The translations under genes were made by a program, and so were the position numbers. A DNA stretch of 64,000 nucleotides from a virus: the IMG/VR virus record IMGVR_UViG_3300027659_000022, positions 1 through 64,000 of that record. One strand, written 5' to 3'. The notes under the pieces are model-generated. The model was not told the origin of the DNA, did not search any database, and worked only from the letters and a program-made list of their open reading frames with translations. Each line of letters opens with the position of its first letter. Position 1 is the first letter of the stretch. Positions 1 through 9,040 of this stretch are shown here, one piece after another.

Positions 1-2
1 TG

Positions 3-2225
3 GGAGCATTTGGAACCACCACAGAAGGTGGTGCTGCTAACTTTGCTAGAGTTTCTAAACAGTTAAGAGCTACTGGCAGTGACTTGTACGCCTTGGGATT
101 TTCTACAGCAGAAATAAATCAAGGATTGGCCAGTTATGGTAATTTGATGAAACTGCAAGGTCAGCAAGGCAAAAAATCCAATGCAGAACTAGCTGCTGGT
201 GCAAGAAGTTATATGAAAGAACTGGATCTGTTGGCCAAGGCCACTGGTCAAAGTCGTCAGCAAGTCGAAGATCAAATGGCTGCTATGGCCAAAGATGCAC
301 AATTCCAAGCATCTATGGCTGGGTTAGGACCTCAGGTTAGAGATAGTTTTCTTGCAGTGACTACAGGATTACCTGCTGGCTTAAATGATTTTGCCAAAGA
401 TATCATGGCAACCGGAACAGCCACCACTGAAGAAAATCAAAAGCTCATGGCTATGATGCCTCAATCAGCGGCTATGTTGCAGAGAATGAATGCAAAAATG
501 CAGCGTGGCGAAGCAGTTACCTTAGAAGAAAGAAACGCCTTAAACAATCTCATGAAGCAGGAAGGCGGAAAACAATTACAGAATATGAAATATGCAGGAG
601 CAGCCAACGCTGAACTTGCAGGTACCGTGAATAAATTAGCTGCAACTCAACAGATCAATGCGAATGCACTAGTTGAAGCCACAGAAGAACAGAAAAAAGC
701 CGCTGCTGAAACTGATAAAATGAACAAAAAAATGTCAGAGTTTCAGCAGGCTATTGCACAAGTCAGCAACGATTTTAAGATGCTGCTGGCCAACAGTGGT
801 ATCTTAGATGTAATGATACAGGCATTCCACGGACTGGTAGGATTAGCCAATCAATATCTTGTGCCTGCATTTAACATAGTGGCGTCGGCGGTAATGAAAG
901 TGGCTAATGGTATAAGCATACTGTTGCAACCTGCACTGGATTATCTAGGAGAAAAATTTGGTGTAGATGGACTAGCAGGCACAGCGCAATTCCTGGACGA
1001 TGTGTTAAATGCGGTCTTTCCGATATTAGCAGGAGCCATGCGAGGAGCAATTATCGCCTTTGACGGATTGTGGAATGGAATCACAGCTGTTTTCAACCCA
1101 TTGAAAGAATTATATATCAAAATATTTGGAGTCTCAGACAGTACCAGCAAGTTCAGTGATATCCTTATTGAAGCGGGAGCGTATATTGGAGATGTATTTG
1201 AGATCTTAGGCAAGGCACTTGGATTTGTTATAGATCTTATTACCCCTATACTGGTTCCTGCAATTAAAGGCCTAATCGAGGGATTTAAATTTCTCTGGTC
1301 GGGTGTAAGAACAATTATGTATAAACTATTAAATTTTGGAGATGTGATCCAAGACGTAGGCATGTTTTTTGACAGTATGTTTGACATGATTCTTCTAGGA
1401 ATAAACAAGTTTACCTTTGGGCTTAAGGGTATCTCAGAAGAAGAATACAAGGCCCGTGAAGCACAAAGGAAAAAACAGCAGGAAGCTAATGATAAAGACC
1501 GGAAAGCTAGAGATGCTGCTAGGCTAGGAAGCCAAGAAAATGTTGAGAAGCAAAAGCAGTTGGCCAAGGAAGATGCCAAGAAATTCGGACAACGGACAAT
1601 AACACATAATCAACTTACTGCTTCGGCCCAACGCGAAGCCGCAGCCAAAGAAGCTGCGGTAAAAGCTCAAGAAAAACTCTTAGACTACACAGCTGGTCCA
1701 GAAGAACTATTGAAGCAGTTCAGTTCTAAACAAGGTGGCGCAGTTGAAATAGGCATCAAGAAAGGAGAAATCAGCAAGGAAAAAGAAGCAGCAGACAAAG
1801 AACTGGCAGCAGCAAAAACTGGTGCTGAAAAGAAAGCTGCCGCAGAAAAAATTGAAGCTGCTGAAGCCAAACTGAAAGCTTTAAGCGAGGCAGAAGCATT
1901 GGCCAAACAACGAGCTAGTACCGCACCTGCTTCAGCTAATGCAGACGCTACAAAAAAATCTATTGAAGCAGAAGCGGAAAAGAAAAAAGCAGAAGAAGAA
2001 AAGAAAAAAGCAGAAGAAGCCAGAGCCGCAGCTGCTCAATCAGATCCAAGAAGACTTGACCAACAGGCTCCTCCTAAAACTCAAGAAAACACAGAAACCT
2101 TGCTTGCGGAGTTAAATACGAAGATGGGCACACTTTTGAAATATACCTGGACAGTAGCAAACAATACCAATGAAACGGTTAATGCTACAAGAGGTCTTAC
2201 CAAAGATCTATTCAAGTCGCTGTAA
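3..2225 (+). CDS. Tape-measure-like tail protein, 5' end outside window
   Basis: The frame is open from base 3, so the gene begins before the window; about 740 residues are visible. The N-terminal third is helical and Ala/Gln/Met rich. The middle, around residues 270-440 of the visible part, has several long hydrophobic stretches such as VFPILAGAMRGAIIAF and FVIDLITPILVPAIKGLI. The last 250 residues are charged Glu/Lys/Ala heptad-like coiled coil. Length, coiled coils and hydrophobic central segments are typical of tail tape-measure proteins, which set tail length and may pass through the membrane during DNA entry. It ends 9 nt before the portal gene, which starts with its own Shine-Dalgarno AAGGAAA. 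A different large internal virion protein is possible; no enzymatic motif was recognised. Confidence 0.6.
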   Translation, partial: GAFGTTTEGGAANFARVSKQLRATGSDLYALGFSTAEINQGLASYGNLMKLQGQQGKKSNAELAAGARSYMKELDLLAKATGQSRQQVEDQMAAMAKDAQFQASMAGLGPQVRDSFLAVTTGLPAGLNDFAKDIMATGTATTEENQKLMAMMPQSAAMLQRMNAKMQRGEAVTLEERNALNNLMKQEGGKQLQNMKYAGAANAELAGTVNKLAATQQINANALVEATEEQKKAAAETDKMNKKMSEFQQAIAQVSNDFKMLLANSGILDVMIQAFHGLVGLANQYLVPAFNIVASAVMKVANGISILLQPALDYLGEKFGVDGLAGTAQFLDDVLNAVFPILAGAMRGAIIAFDGLWNGITAVFNPLKELYIKIFGVSDSTSKFSDILIEAGAYIGDVFEILGKALGFVIDLITPILVPAIKGLIEGFKFLWSGVRTIMYKLLNFGDVIQDVGMFFDSMFDMILLGINKFTFGLKGISEEEYKAREAQRKKQQEANDKDRKARDAARLGSQENVEKQKQLAKEDAKKFGQRTITHNQLTASAQREAAAKEAAVKAQEKLLDYTAGPEELLKQFSSKQGGAVEIGIKKGEISKEKEAADKELAAAKTGAEKKAAAEKIEAAEAKLKALSEAEALAKQRASTAPASANADATKKSIEAEAEKKKAEEEKKKAEEARAAAAQSDPRRLDQQAPPKTQENTETLLAELNTKMGTLLKYTWTVANNTNETVNATRGLTKDLFKSL

Positions 2226-2233
2226 GGAAAACA

Positions 2234-3940
2234 ATGAGCTGGAAAAGACATTTTACCCCTGTAAAAATTGATAACTCTAGTGGCTCTATGAGTCCAATCA
2301 GCGGCCGCGGCCGTCCTGGTCCAGCTAGAGCAAACTACTCTAGTTTCCTACCAGATGTATACGCAGGTGCACCCAATCGTGTAGAACGGTATATGCAGTA
2401 TGATACCATGGACATGGATTCAGAAGTCAATGCTGCCTTGGACATCCTCACTGAATTCTGCACACAAAAAGAAAAAGAAAATCGCACACCATTCAACACA
2501 TTTTTCAAAGGCAGTCCCACTGCCACTGAAGTAAAACTGTTGAAAGACAGTCTGCAGAAATGGAGTAAGCAGCAGCAGTTCGAAACTCGCATATTCCGTA
2601 TTTTCCGCAACGCTCTAAAATACGGTGACTGTTTCTTTGTGAGAGATCCAGAAACCAAAAAGTGGCTGTTTGTTGATGCTGCCAAAGTAACTAAGATCAT
2701 AGTCAACGAATCTGAAGGCAAGATACCCGAGCAGTATGTGATCCGTGACATCAACTTTAACTTCAAAGATATGGTGGCTGTGACTCCGCATGGTACCACA
2801 AACACAGCACCCAGCGGAACTAGTTCGTATACCACCGGCGGTGGATTTGGTCGCGGTATGGTCGGCGCAGCAGCACAACCCCCCGGCACTAGATTCAGCA
2901 ACCAGACCAATGAAGTTACTATAGATGCCAAACATGTGGTGCATATTAGTATGAGCGAAGGACTGGATAACAATTATCCTTTTGGCAATTCAATTCTAGA
3001 ATCAGTGTTCAAAGTCTACAAGCAGAAAGAATTATTAGAAGACGCGATCATCATTTATCGTATACAACGTGCTCCTGAAAGACGTATTTTCTATGTAGAC
3101 GTAGGTAACATGCCAGCACACATGGCTATGAGCTTTGTTGAGCGTGTTAAAAACGAAATCCAACAGCGCCGTATTCCTTCATCCACAGGAGGTGGCGCGA
3201 ATGTCATAGACGCTTCATACAATCCATTGAGCGTCAACGAAGACTACTTCTTCCCACAGACCGCAGAAGGTCGAGGAAGTAAAGTTGAAACATTACCAGG
3301 AGGCACTAACCTTGGAGAAATTACAGATCTGCGTTATTTTACTAACAAATTGTTTAGGGCTTTACGCATACCTAGTTCATATCTTCCTACGGCCATAGAT
3401 GAACAGCCCAACACCATGGCAGATGGCAAGGTTGGTACTGCCTACATACAAGAACTGAGATTCAACGAATACTGTAAACGTTTACAGTCAATGATCGTAG
3501 AAACTTTTGATCTAGAATTCAAACTATGGTTAAACGCACAGGGCATCAACATAGACAATGGTCTATTTGAATTGAAATTTAACTCACCGCAGAACTTTGC
3601 TGCTTACCGTCAATCAGAACTGGACACAGCTAGAGCCGCAACATTCAGCCAGGTCATAGCTATTCCGCATCTCAGCAAGAGATTCGCCATGAAACGTTTC
3701 CTAGGACTCAGCGAAGAAGAAATCAAAGAAAACGAAAAGCTATGGAGAGAAGAAAACGGCACAGTTCTTAAACCAGATATGGATGCGCAGAGCCAGTTGA
3801 GAAGTGTAGGAGTCTCAGCGGGTGGAATGGCCGCAGACGCAGCAGCACAGACCGCAGAAGCACCCCCAGACATGGCAGCCGCCGCAGAAGCAGATGCAGA
3901 AGGCACAGAAGCAGCAACACCAGAAGCACCAGTTCAATAA
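2234..3940 (+). CDS. 20: Portal vertex protein of head (T4 gp20)
   Basis: This 568-aa protein forms the dodecameric portal through which DNA is packaged and to which the neck binds. Recognisable T4-portal segments include ERRIFYVDVGNMP (about residue 280), LPGGTNLGEITDLRYFTNKL (about residue 355) and LRIPSSYLP after it. T4 gp20 is 524 aa, so the size fits. The extra length is a Gly/Thr-rich loop near residues 190-220 and an Ala/Glu/Pro-rich low-complexity tail of about 50 residues. The start ATG has AAGGAAA 6 nt upstream. It opens the head module and is followed by the prohead core genes, as in T4. Confidence 0.93.
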   Translation: MSWKRHFTPVKIDNSSGSMSPISGRGRPGPARANYSSFLPDVYAGAPNRVERYMQYDTMDMDSEVNAALDILTEFCTQKEKENRTPFNTFFKGSPTATEVKLLKDSLQKWSKQQQFETRIFRIFRNALKYGDCFFVRDPETKKWLFVDAAKVTKIIVNESEGKIPEQYVIRDINFNFKDMVAVTPHGTTNTAPSGTSSYTTGGGFGRGMVGAAAQPPGTRFSNQTNEVTIDAKHVVHISMSEGLDNNYPFGNSILESVFKVYKQKELLEDAIIIYRIQRAPERRIFYVDVGNMPAHMAMSFVERVKNEIQQRRIPSSTGGGANVIDASYNPLSVNEDYFFPQTAEGRGSKVETLPGGTNLGEITDLRYFTNKLFRALRIPSSYLPTAIDEQPNTMADGKVGTAYIQELRFNEYCKRLQSMIVETFDLEFKLWLNAQGINIDNGLFELKFNSPQNFAAYRQSELDTARAATFSQVIAIPHLSKRFAMKRFLGLSEEEIKENEKLWREENGTVLKPDMDAQSQLRSVGVSAGGMAADAAAQTAEAPPDMAAAAEADAEGTEAATPEAPVQ

Positions 3941-3946
3941 TAAATA
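3941..3946 (+). promoter_or_regulatory. TAAATA late-promoter core
   Basis: TAAATA lies directly after the portal stop codon. The spacer to the ATG at 3951 is 4 nt and there is no Shine-Dalgarno. This is close to the 5-nt arrangement seen at nine other starts in the window, so a leaderless or nearly leaderless transcript is inferred. Confidence 0.55.
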
Positions 3947-3950
3947 CATT

Positions 3951-4193
3951 ATGCTTCTAAACGAATTTTTTTATTTTAACGAAAAAAACAACGACTTTGC
4001 CAATGATCGTAGATATGATGCTGGCAGAGATTCATCAGTTGTGAAGAAAAGTGACACTAGAAAAATACGTTTGACCCTACGGCAGATCAATCAATTGAGA
4101 CTACAGGCAGAAGCACATCAAGTAGAATCAGAGTCAGAACTGGGATTTATCAGGCAAATGTATGCAACCCCAGCAGAAGCACCTGCAGCATAA
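3951..4193 (+). CDS. Small prohead-core-like protein (T4 gp67 position)
   Basis: An 80-aa protein starting MLLNEFFYFN, with a charged middle (SDTRKIRLTLRQINQLRLQA) and the ending YATPAEAPAA. Size and position between gp20 and gp21 match T4 gp67, a small prohead core protein, but sequence similarity to T4 gp67 cannot be confirmed by eye. The start at 3951 was chosen because the TAAATA core is 4 nt upstream; longer readings of this frame run into the portal gene. The 3' end overlaps the next gene by 32 nt. The helical, charged composition would suit a scaffold component. Confidence 0.6.
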   Translation: MLLNEFFYFNEKNNDFANDRRYDAGRDSSVVKKSDTRKIRLTLRQINQLRLQAEAHQVESESELGFIRQMYATPAEAPAA

Positions 4194-4809
4194 TCCTGCA
4201 TTCGTCATAGGCAACGGCACTAGCAGACTGAAATTAAATCATCTCAGTGCAATGGATCGTGGCATAGTATATGGCTGTAATGCACAGTACAGAGAATATG
4301 CTCCACACTATTTGATAGCGGTGGATGTGAAAATGGTGAACGAAATCATAGGTGCAGGCTATCACAAAAAGCATCAGGTCTGGACTAATCCCAACAAAGG
4401 TATCAGCACCAAACACAATATCAACTTCTTTTCGCCTCACAAAGGTTGGAGTTCAGGACCCACAGCTCTGTGGTTCGCTGCTACACAAGGTCACAAAGAT
4501 ATCTATATATTTGGCTTTGATTATCAAGGCGACAACGGCAAATTCAACAATGTGTATGCCAACACTCACAACTATAAAAAAAGTTCGGACAGCGCCACTT
4601 ACTATGGCAATTGGCTGAGCCAAACTGAAAAAACCATCAAAGAATTTAGGCACGTGAAATTTTTTAGAGTGGCAGATCCTGGTGCATTCATACCAGACAA
4701 ACTAGGCCCAACACTGTCAAACCTTAGTCACATCACCTTTGAGGATTTTGACAGAACGTTTCCGGGCACTATATATTCCAATCAAATCAATCAAAAAACT
4801 ACCATTTAA
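4162..4809 (+). CDS. Sialyltransferase-like (GT42/DUF115-type) protein
   Basis: A 215-aa protein with two motifs recalling GT42 sialyltransferases and DUF115-type proteins: an N-terminal nucleotide-binding pattern FVIGNGTSRLK (residues 14-24) followed by VYGCNAQYREY, and a central SSGPTALWFAATQGHKDIYI then FGFDYQGDN (about residues 97-125). Campylobacter Cst-II has equivalent GNGPSL, RCN and SGxxMxxxAxxLGYKEIYLxGxDF segments. If active it would transfer a sugar from a CMP-sugar-like donor; substrate and acceptor are unknown. It sits between capsid core genes, overlapping the preceding gene by 32 nt, which is unusual for an enzyme. No clear Shine-Dalgarno precedes the ATG, so translation may be coupled to the upstream gene. 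Fold assignment is moderate and activity is inferred. Confidence 0.5.
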   Translation: MQPQQKHLQHNPAFVIGNGTSRLKLNHLSAMDRGIVYGCNAQYREYAPHYLIAVDVKMVNEIIGAGYHKKHQVWTNPNKGISTKHNINFFSPHKGWSSGPTALWFAATQGHKDIYIFGFDYQGDNGKFNNVYANTHNYKKSSDSATYYGNWLSQTEKTIKEFRHVKFFRVADPGAFIPDKLGPTLSNLSHITFEDFDRTFPGTIYSNQINQKTTI

Positions 4810-4831
4810 CCCTAGTTTGTAATCTTAGTGT

Positions 4832-4837
4832 TAAATA
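4832..4837 (+). promoter_or_regulatory. TAAATA late-promoter core
   Basis: TAAATA in the 63-nt gap before the acidic core gene. With T4-like geometry transcription would start near 4843, leaving a 30-nt leader that contains the Shine-Dalgarno AAAGGAGAA before the ATG at 4873. Confidence 0.55.
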
Positions 4838-4872
4838 ACTTACAGCCTTGACTATATAAAGGAGAACATAAC

Positions 4873-5697
4873 ATGGCAGACAAACAACTGTTGCAACAGA
4901 TGCTTGAGCATCTTGTGAACGACGATCAAGCGAAAGCTGAAGAATTATTCCACGAGTACGTGGTACAACAATCCCGTGAAATCTACGAATCTTTAATTGA
5001 CAGTGAAATCGCTGAAGAAAAAGATGCAGATGACGAGGATGTAGATGAAGCTGCAAAAGATGATGATGCAGAAGACGAAAAAGTAGACGAAGAATTTGAA
5101 GACATTGCTATCGAAGCTGATGACGAGGATCCAGATATGATGGGCGGTGACCCTACAGATGACCTAGAAGGTGATCTAGAAATGGGCGACGACGACATGG
5201 AAGAAAAGTCCGAAGAAGAACTATTCCAAGACCTAGACAGCATTGTTGATGAACTACAGGCTAAATTTGATGAACTCAAAGGTGGTGATGACATGAGCGA
5301 CATGGGCGGCGATGACATGGGCGGCATGGACGATAAAATGAAAGATGATTTCGATCTTGAAACCGTGCGTGAATACGTGGAAAAAGTTGCTCCTGCAAAA
5401 ATGGGCGACAACGGTGTCAATAACAAATCAATCGTAGCTGGTAAGAATGACATGGGCGGTACAACTGCCAACATTCTCAGCGGCAAAAATGGCACGCCTG
5501 GATCAGAAACAGGCGAACTTAAAGGTTCCGGACTGTTGAAAGGCAAGCCCACTGAAGATAATGCTGGTAACATCAATGTCCCAGGTGCTAAGAACGGGAA
5601 TGCTTTCTCTAAGAAAGAACCTGGACATGGTGCTGAGAAAGCTGGTTCTAAAGAATCCGCTGACAACAAGCAAAGCCTTTTCCGTGGTCGTAGATAA
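4873..5697 (+). CDS. Acidic prohead core / scaffold-type protein
   Basis: A 274-aa very acidic protein. Residues 45-160 are almost wholly Asp/Glu with Gly and Met (DDDMEEKSEEELFQDLDSI, then repeats of DDMGG). The C-terminal 90 residues are Gly/Asn/Lys-rich and end in the basic SLFRGRR. The N-terminus (LLQQMLEHLVNDDQAKAEEL) is helical. It lies directly upstream of the prohead protease, where T4-like phages carry internal core proteins (gp67/gp68), so a scaffold role is inferred. It has its own late promoter and strong Shine-Dalgarno. The antisense frame across the Asp/Glu tract is a compositional shadow. Confidence 0.6.
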   Translation: MADKQLLQQMLEHLVNDDQAKAEELFHEYVVQQSREIYESLIDSEIAEEKDADDEDVDEAAKDDDAEDEKVDEEFEDIAIEADDEDPDMMGGDPTDDLEGDLEMGDDDMEEKSEEELFQDLDSIVDELQAKFDELKGGDDMSDMGGDDMGGMDDKMKDDFDLETVREYVEKVAPAKMGDNGVNNKSIVAGKNDMGGTTANILSGKNGTPGSETGELKGSGLLKGKPTEDNAGNINVPGAKNGNAFSKKEPGHGAEKAGSKESADNKQSLFRGRR

Positions 5698-5709
5698 TAG
5701 GATCAAACG

Positions 5710-6342
5710 GTGAAGAAACTTACGCTAGCAGAACATTTGAGTTACGATCAGGCTAAGATTGTCTTGGAGAGCGAAGAAGGCAGCGACGGTAAAAAGTCGC
5801 TGCATTTAAACGGTATTTGCATTCAGGGAGACATCCGCAATGCAAACCAACGTGTTTATTCTTCTCAAGAAATTGGCAAGGCTGTCAAAACGCTCAACGA
5901 GCAGATCGCTGGTGGTTACTCTGTGCTGGGAGAAGTTGATCACCCACAGGATTTGAAAATCAATCTAGATCGTGTTAGTCATATGATTACCAAGATGTGG
6001 ATGGACGGTCCTAACGGCTACGGAAAACTTAAAATACTTCCAACTCCCATGGGTCAGTTGATTCAGACCATGTTGGAGTCGGGAGTTAAACTCGGCGTCA
6101 GCTCCAGAGGCAGTGGCGAAGTTGACAGCGACGGCAAAGTACAAGGATTTGAGATCATCACAGTAGATGTAGTGGCTCAACCCAGCGCACCTGGCGCTTA
6201 TCCTACACCAGTGTATGAACACCTAATGAATAACACAGGCGGTTATCAGGCCTACCAAATGGCACAACAAGTCCAAGGCGACCCACAGGCACAAAAATAC
6301 CTAGCAGAGAGTCTGAAACGCATAATTTCAGGTCTCAAATAA
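5710..6342 (+). CDS. 21: Prohead core protease (T4 gp21)
   Basis: A 210-aa serine protease that cleaves scaffold and capsid N-termini during prohead maturation. Diagnostic segments are GGYSVLGEVDHPQ (His78, candidate catalytic His) and KLGVSSRGSGEV (Ser131/132, candidate nucleophile), followed by ITVDVVAQPSAPGA (Asp153). T4 gp21 is 212 aa, so the length is as expected. The start codon is GTG at 5710, preceded by AGGATC; no ATG is available before the conserved region. It lies between the acidic core gene and the scaffold gp22, as in T4. Confidence 0.92.
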   Translation: MKKLTLAEHLSYDQAKIVLESEEGSDGKKSLHLNGICIQGDIRNANQRVYSSQEIGKAVKTLNEQIAGGYSVLGEVDHPQDLKINLDRVSHMITKMWMDGPNGYGKLKILPTPMGQLIQTMLESGVKLGVSSRGSGEVDSDGKVQGFEIITVDVVAQPSAPGAYPTPVYEHLMNNTGGYQAYQMAQQVQGDPQAQKYLAESLKRIISGLK

Positions 6343-6355
6343 CAAGGAGAATCAC

Positions 6356-7450
6356 ATGTTAGATATCGTAAAACAGTTGTTCGAAAACAATGTGATTTCC
6401 GAGGAAATCAAATCGGAAATTGAATCCGCTTGGAATAGCAGAATTCAAGAAAACCGTGATGAAGTCACTGCTACACTACGTGAAGAATTTGCACAGAAAT
6501 ACGAACACGACAAAGGCGCTATGGTAGAAGCTGTTGAAGCTATGCTAACAGATCGCCTACAAGCAGAACTAGGCGAGCTTGCAGAAGACCGTCAGGGCCT
6601 GATTGAAGCTCGTGCCAAGTATCACAAGAAAATGAAGGACGATGCCAAAGCAATGGAATCATTCGTGCTTCAAAATCTCAAGAAAGAACTTGCAGAACTA
6701 CACGAAGATCGCAAAGCAGTAGCTGGCAATGTTGAAAAGTTAGAATCTTTTATCGTGGATGCACTAGCGAAAGAAATCGCAGAATTCCACACTGACAAGA
6801 AAGATTTGGCCGAAACCAAAGTAAAATTGGTTCGTGAAAGCAAGGCCAAGTTTGAACAGATCAAGAAAGATTTCGTAGCACGTTCAGCTAAAATCATTGA
6901 AGAAACAGTCGCAAAAGGACTGCGTTCCGAAATGACTCAGCTGCGTGAAGACATTGAAGCTGCTCGCAGAAATGACTTTGGTCGCAGAATTTTTGAAAGC
7001 TTCGCCAGCGAATACGCTGCAAGTCATCTAAATGAGAAATCCGAAACAGCTAAACTATTGAAAGTAGTTGCGGTCAAGGAATCAGAATTAGAAGAAGCAG
7101 CTAAAGTTGTTGCAGAAACACAATCACTAGTAGAAAACAAAGAACGTGAACTACGCATCATTAAAGAAAGCAGCCAACGCAAGGAAGTTATGAGCGAATT
7201 GCTAGGCCCGTTGACCGGTGACAAGCGTGAAGTAATGGGCAGTCTACTAGAATCAGTACAGACAGAAAAGCTACGTACAGCTTTCGACAAGTATATCAGT
7301 TCAGTGATGAACGGTGCTACCCCGGCGAAGAAAGTACTATCTGAAGGCAAAGAAATCACAGGCGACAAAGCACAGGCACAACAATTCAGCAGTGAAGAAA
7401 AAACCGCTGAAATATTTGACATCCGCAGGCTTGCGGGACTAAAAGTTTAA
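6356..7450 (+). CDS. 22: Major prohead scaffold protein (T4 gp22)
   Basis: A 364-aa almost entirely alpha-helical, Glu/Lys/Ala-rich protein with long coiled coils (about residues 20-260), starting MLDIVKQLFENNVISEEIKS. A helical core protein immediately between gp21 and gp23 is the T4 scaffold gp22, which is degraded by gp21 during maturation. T4 gp22 is 269 aa; this one is longer, with a C-terminal segment ending FDIRRLAGLKV. The ATG has AAGGAGA 6 nt upstream. Confidence 0.88.
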   Translation: MLDIVKQLFENNVISEEIKSEIESAWNSRIQENRDEVTATLREEFAQKYEHDKGAMVEAVEAMLTDRLQAELGELAEDRQGLIEARAKYHKKMKDDAKAMESFVLQNLKKELAELHEDRKAVAGNVEKLESFIVDALAKEIAEFHTDKKDLAETKVKLVRESKAKFEQIKKDFVARSAKIIEETVAKGLRSEMTQLREDIEAARRNDFGRRIFESFASEYAASHLNEKSETAKLLKVVAVKESELEEAAKVVAETQSLVENKERELRIIKESSQRKEVMSELLGPLTGDKREVMGSLLESVQTEKLRTAFDKYISSVMNGATPAKKVLSEGKEITGDKAQAQQFSSEEKTAEIFDIRRLAGLKV

Positions 7451-7461
7451 GGAGAACTATA

Positions 7462-8634
7462 ATGTCACAATTACTCGAGTCACGCTGGTCGGAAACCAAA
7501 GAGGCACTGTTAGAAGGTCTTCAAGGTAACAAGCGTTCAGTAATGGCAACTACTCTAGAAAATACCCGCAAGTATTTGTCAGAGAGTGCTACTGCTGGAG
7601 CTACATCCGCCGGTAACGTTGCAACCCTAAATCGTGTGATCCTACCAGTGATCAGACGTGTGATGCCTACGGTCATCGCTAATGAACTAGTTGGTGTACA
7701 ACCACTAACTGGACCAGTTGGACAGATCCACACCCTACGTGTTCGTTATTCTGATACATTCTCAGGCGGCGCAGGCGGATCTACTACAGCCGGTGAAGAG
7801 GCATTAAGCCCATTCAAGATCGCTGAAGGCTATTCTGGAGCATCTCCAGGTAAGCCAGCTAGCACTGCTGCACTAGAAGGTGTTGCTGGCAACAAACTAA
7901 GCATTCAGATCTTGAAACAAACAGTTGAAGCCAAGACACGTAAGTTGTCAGCTCGCTGGACTTTTGAAGCTGCTCAAGATGCACAAGCCCAACAAGGCAT
8001 TGACATCGAAGCAGAAATCATGGCTGCTCTTGCACAAGAGATCACAGCTGAGATCGATCAAGAAGTTCTACGTAGCCTATCAACACTAGCTGGTACTGCT
8101 GCATTAACATACGACCAAGCTGCTGTTTCTGGTACAGCTACATTTGTTGGTGACGAACATGCTGCACTAGCTGTTCAGATCAATCGTGTTGCTAACTTGA
8201 TCGCTCAGCGTACACGTCGTGGTGCTGGTAACTACGCTGTAGTTTCCCCAACAACATTGACACTGCTGCAGTCTGCAACTACCAGTGCATTTGCTCGTAC
8301 AACAGAAGGTACATTCGAAGCACCTACAAACACCAAGTTTGTTGGTACATTGAATTCAGCAATGAAAGTATATGTTAACTCATATGCAGAAAATGATGAT
8401 GTGTTGATTGGTTACAAAGGCGGATCAGAAAGTGATGCACCTGCATTCTATTGCCCATACATTCCATTGATGAGCAGTGGTGTTGTTCTTGACCCAGCAA
8501 CTTTTGAACCAGTAGTTTCTTTCATGACACGTTATGGTTATGTTGAGCTAACAAACACAGCTTCTTCTCTAGGTAACGCAGCTGATTACCTAGGTAAAGT
8601 TGGTGTAACAAGCGCAAATCTACGTTTCGCCTAA
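7462..8634 (+). CDS. 23: Major capsid protein (T4 gp23)
   Basis: A 390-aa major head subunit. Recognisable gp23 segments are the N-terminus with TTLENTRKYLSE, then LPVIRRVMPTVIANELVGVQ and PLTGPVGQIHTLRVRY, and the C-terminal EPVVSFMTRYGYVELTN. T4 gp23 is 521 aa before cleavage, but shorter forms are normal in marine T4-like phages. It is preceded by AAGGAGA and followed 24 nt later by a strong terminator, as expected for the most highly expressed virion gene. Processing by gp21 is likely by analogy; the site was not assigned. Confidence 0.94.
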   Translation: MSQLLESRWSETKEALLEGLQGNKRSVMATTLENTRKYLSESATAGATSAGNVATLNRVILPVIRRVMPTVIANELVGVQPLTGPVGQIHTLRVRYSDTFSGGAGGSTTAGEEALSPFKIAEGYSGASPGKPASTAALEGVAGNKLSIQILKQTVEAKTRKLSARWTFEAAQDAQAQQGIDIEAEIMAALAQEITAEIDQEVLRSLSTLAGTAALTYDQAAVSGTATFVGDEHAALAVQINRVANLIAQRTRRGAGNYAVVSPTTLTLLQSATTSAFARTTEGTFEAPTNTKFVGTLNSAMKVYVNSYAENDDVLIGYKGGSESDAPAFYCPYIPLMSSGVVLDPATFEPVVSFMTRYGYVELTNTASSLGNAADYLGKVGVTSANLRFA

Positions 8635-8657
8635 TCCGCAAAACGTTTGCAAACTTC

Positions 8658-8681
8658 AAAAAGGCTCTTCGGAGCCTTTTT
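8658..8681 (+). terminator. Rho-independent terminator after gp23
   Basis: A perfect 10-bp stem (AAAAAGGCTC / GAGCCTTTTT) with a TTCG tetraloop ending in a T run. It closes the head operon, and a late-promoter core follows 9 nt later. Confidence 0.92.
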
Positions 8682-8689
8682 GTTTGACG

Positions 8690-8695
8690 TAAATA
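8690..8695 (+). promoter_or_regulatory. TAAATA late-promoter core, leaderless geometry
   Basis: TAAATA, then exactly 5 nt (ACTTA), then ATG at 8701, with no Shine-Dalgarno. T4-like initiation would start on the A of the ATG. Confidence 0.65.
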
Positions 8696-8700
8696 ACTTA

Positions 8701-8970
8701 ATGCAGGTAACCAGCGATCAAGATTTCTCCCAGTTGCGCAGACATATTAATCAATGGCGCACAAGATTTCCTATGTTTGCTACCGATGTTCAACAGATTG
8801 AACGCATGGTAGAACAGCACATCGTAGAGTTCAGCAACGCTGGTATACGCTACAGACAAACGCACAGGCGCAGCCATCTAGAACAGGCACAGCGAGAACT
8901 AGATGAAATAAACCGAATCGTTGCTACTGTGGAAAAAATGGAACTGATGAGTCTGCTGAGCCGCGGATAA
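8701..8970 (+). CDS. Small helical protein of unknown function
   Basis: An 89-aa protein, MQVTSDQDFSQLRRH to LMSLLSRG, rich in Arg/Gln/Glu and probably a helical hairpin or coiled coil. The frame extends upstream but would cross the gp23 terminator. The start at 8701 was chosen because a late-promoter core lies 5 nt before it. It is a monocistron between the gp23 terminator and the structural region; its stop codon is part of the next TAAATA core. No family was recognised. Confidence 0.65.
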   Translation: MQVTSDQDFSQLRRHINQWRTRFPMFATDVQQIERMVEQHIVEFSNAGIRYRQTHRRSHLEQAQRELDEINRIVATVEKMELMSLLSRG

Positions 8971-8973
8971 ATA
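8968..8973 (+). promoter_or_regulatory. TAAATA late-promoter core overlapping a stop codon
   Basis: The first TAA is the stop of the preceding gene. Expected start near 8979, giving a leader of about 62 nt with AAGGAGA before the ATG at 9041. Confidence 0.5.
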
Positions 8974-9040
8974 AAGTATCTAGAAGAATTATGCGGTACC
9001 CGCCGCGTAGACCTAGAACGTCAAACACAAGGAGAAACAA

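Noticed and set aside
941-1579. 212-aa minus-strand frame opposite the tape-measure-like gene
   Set aside because: Ser/Ala-rich composition typical of antisense to coiled-coil genes, no start signals.
4983-5669. 228-aa minus-strand frame opposite the acidic core gene
   Set aside because: It is a Ser-rich shadow of the Asp/Glu tract, lacks a ribosome site and has no motif; the plus strand gene has promoter and Shine-Dalgarno.
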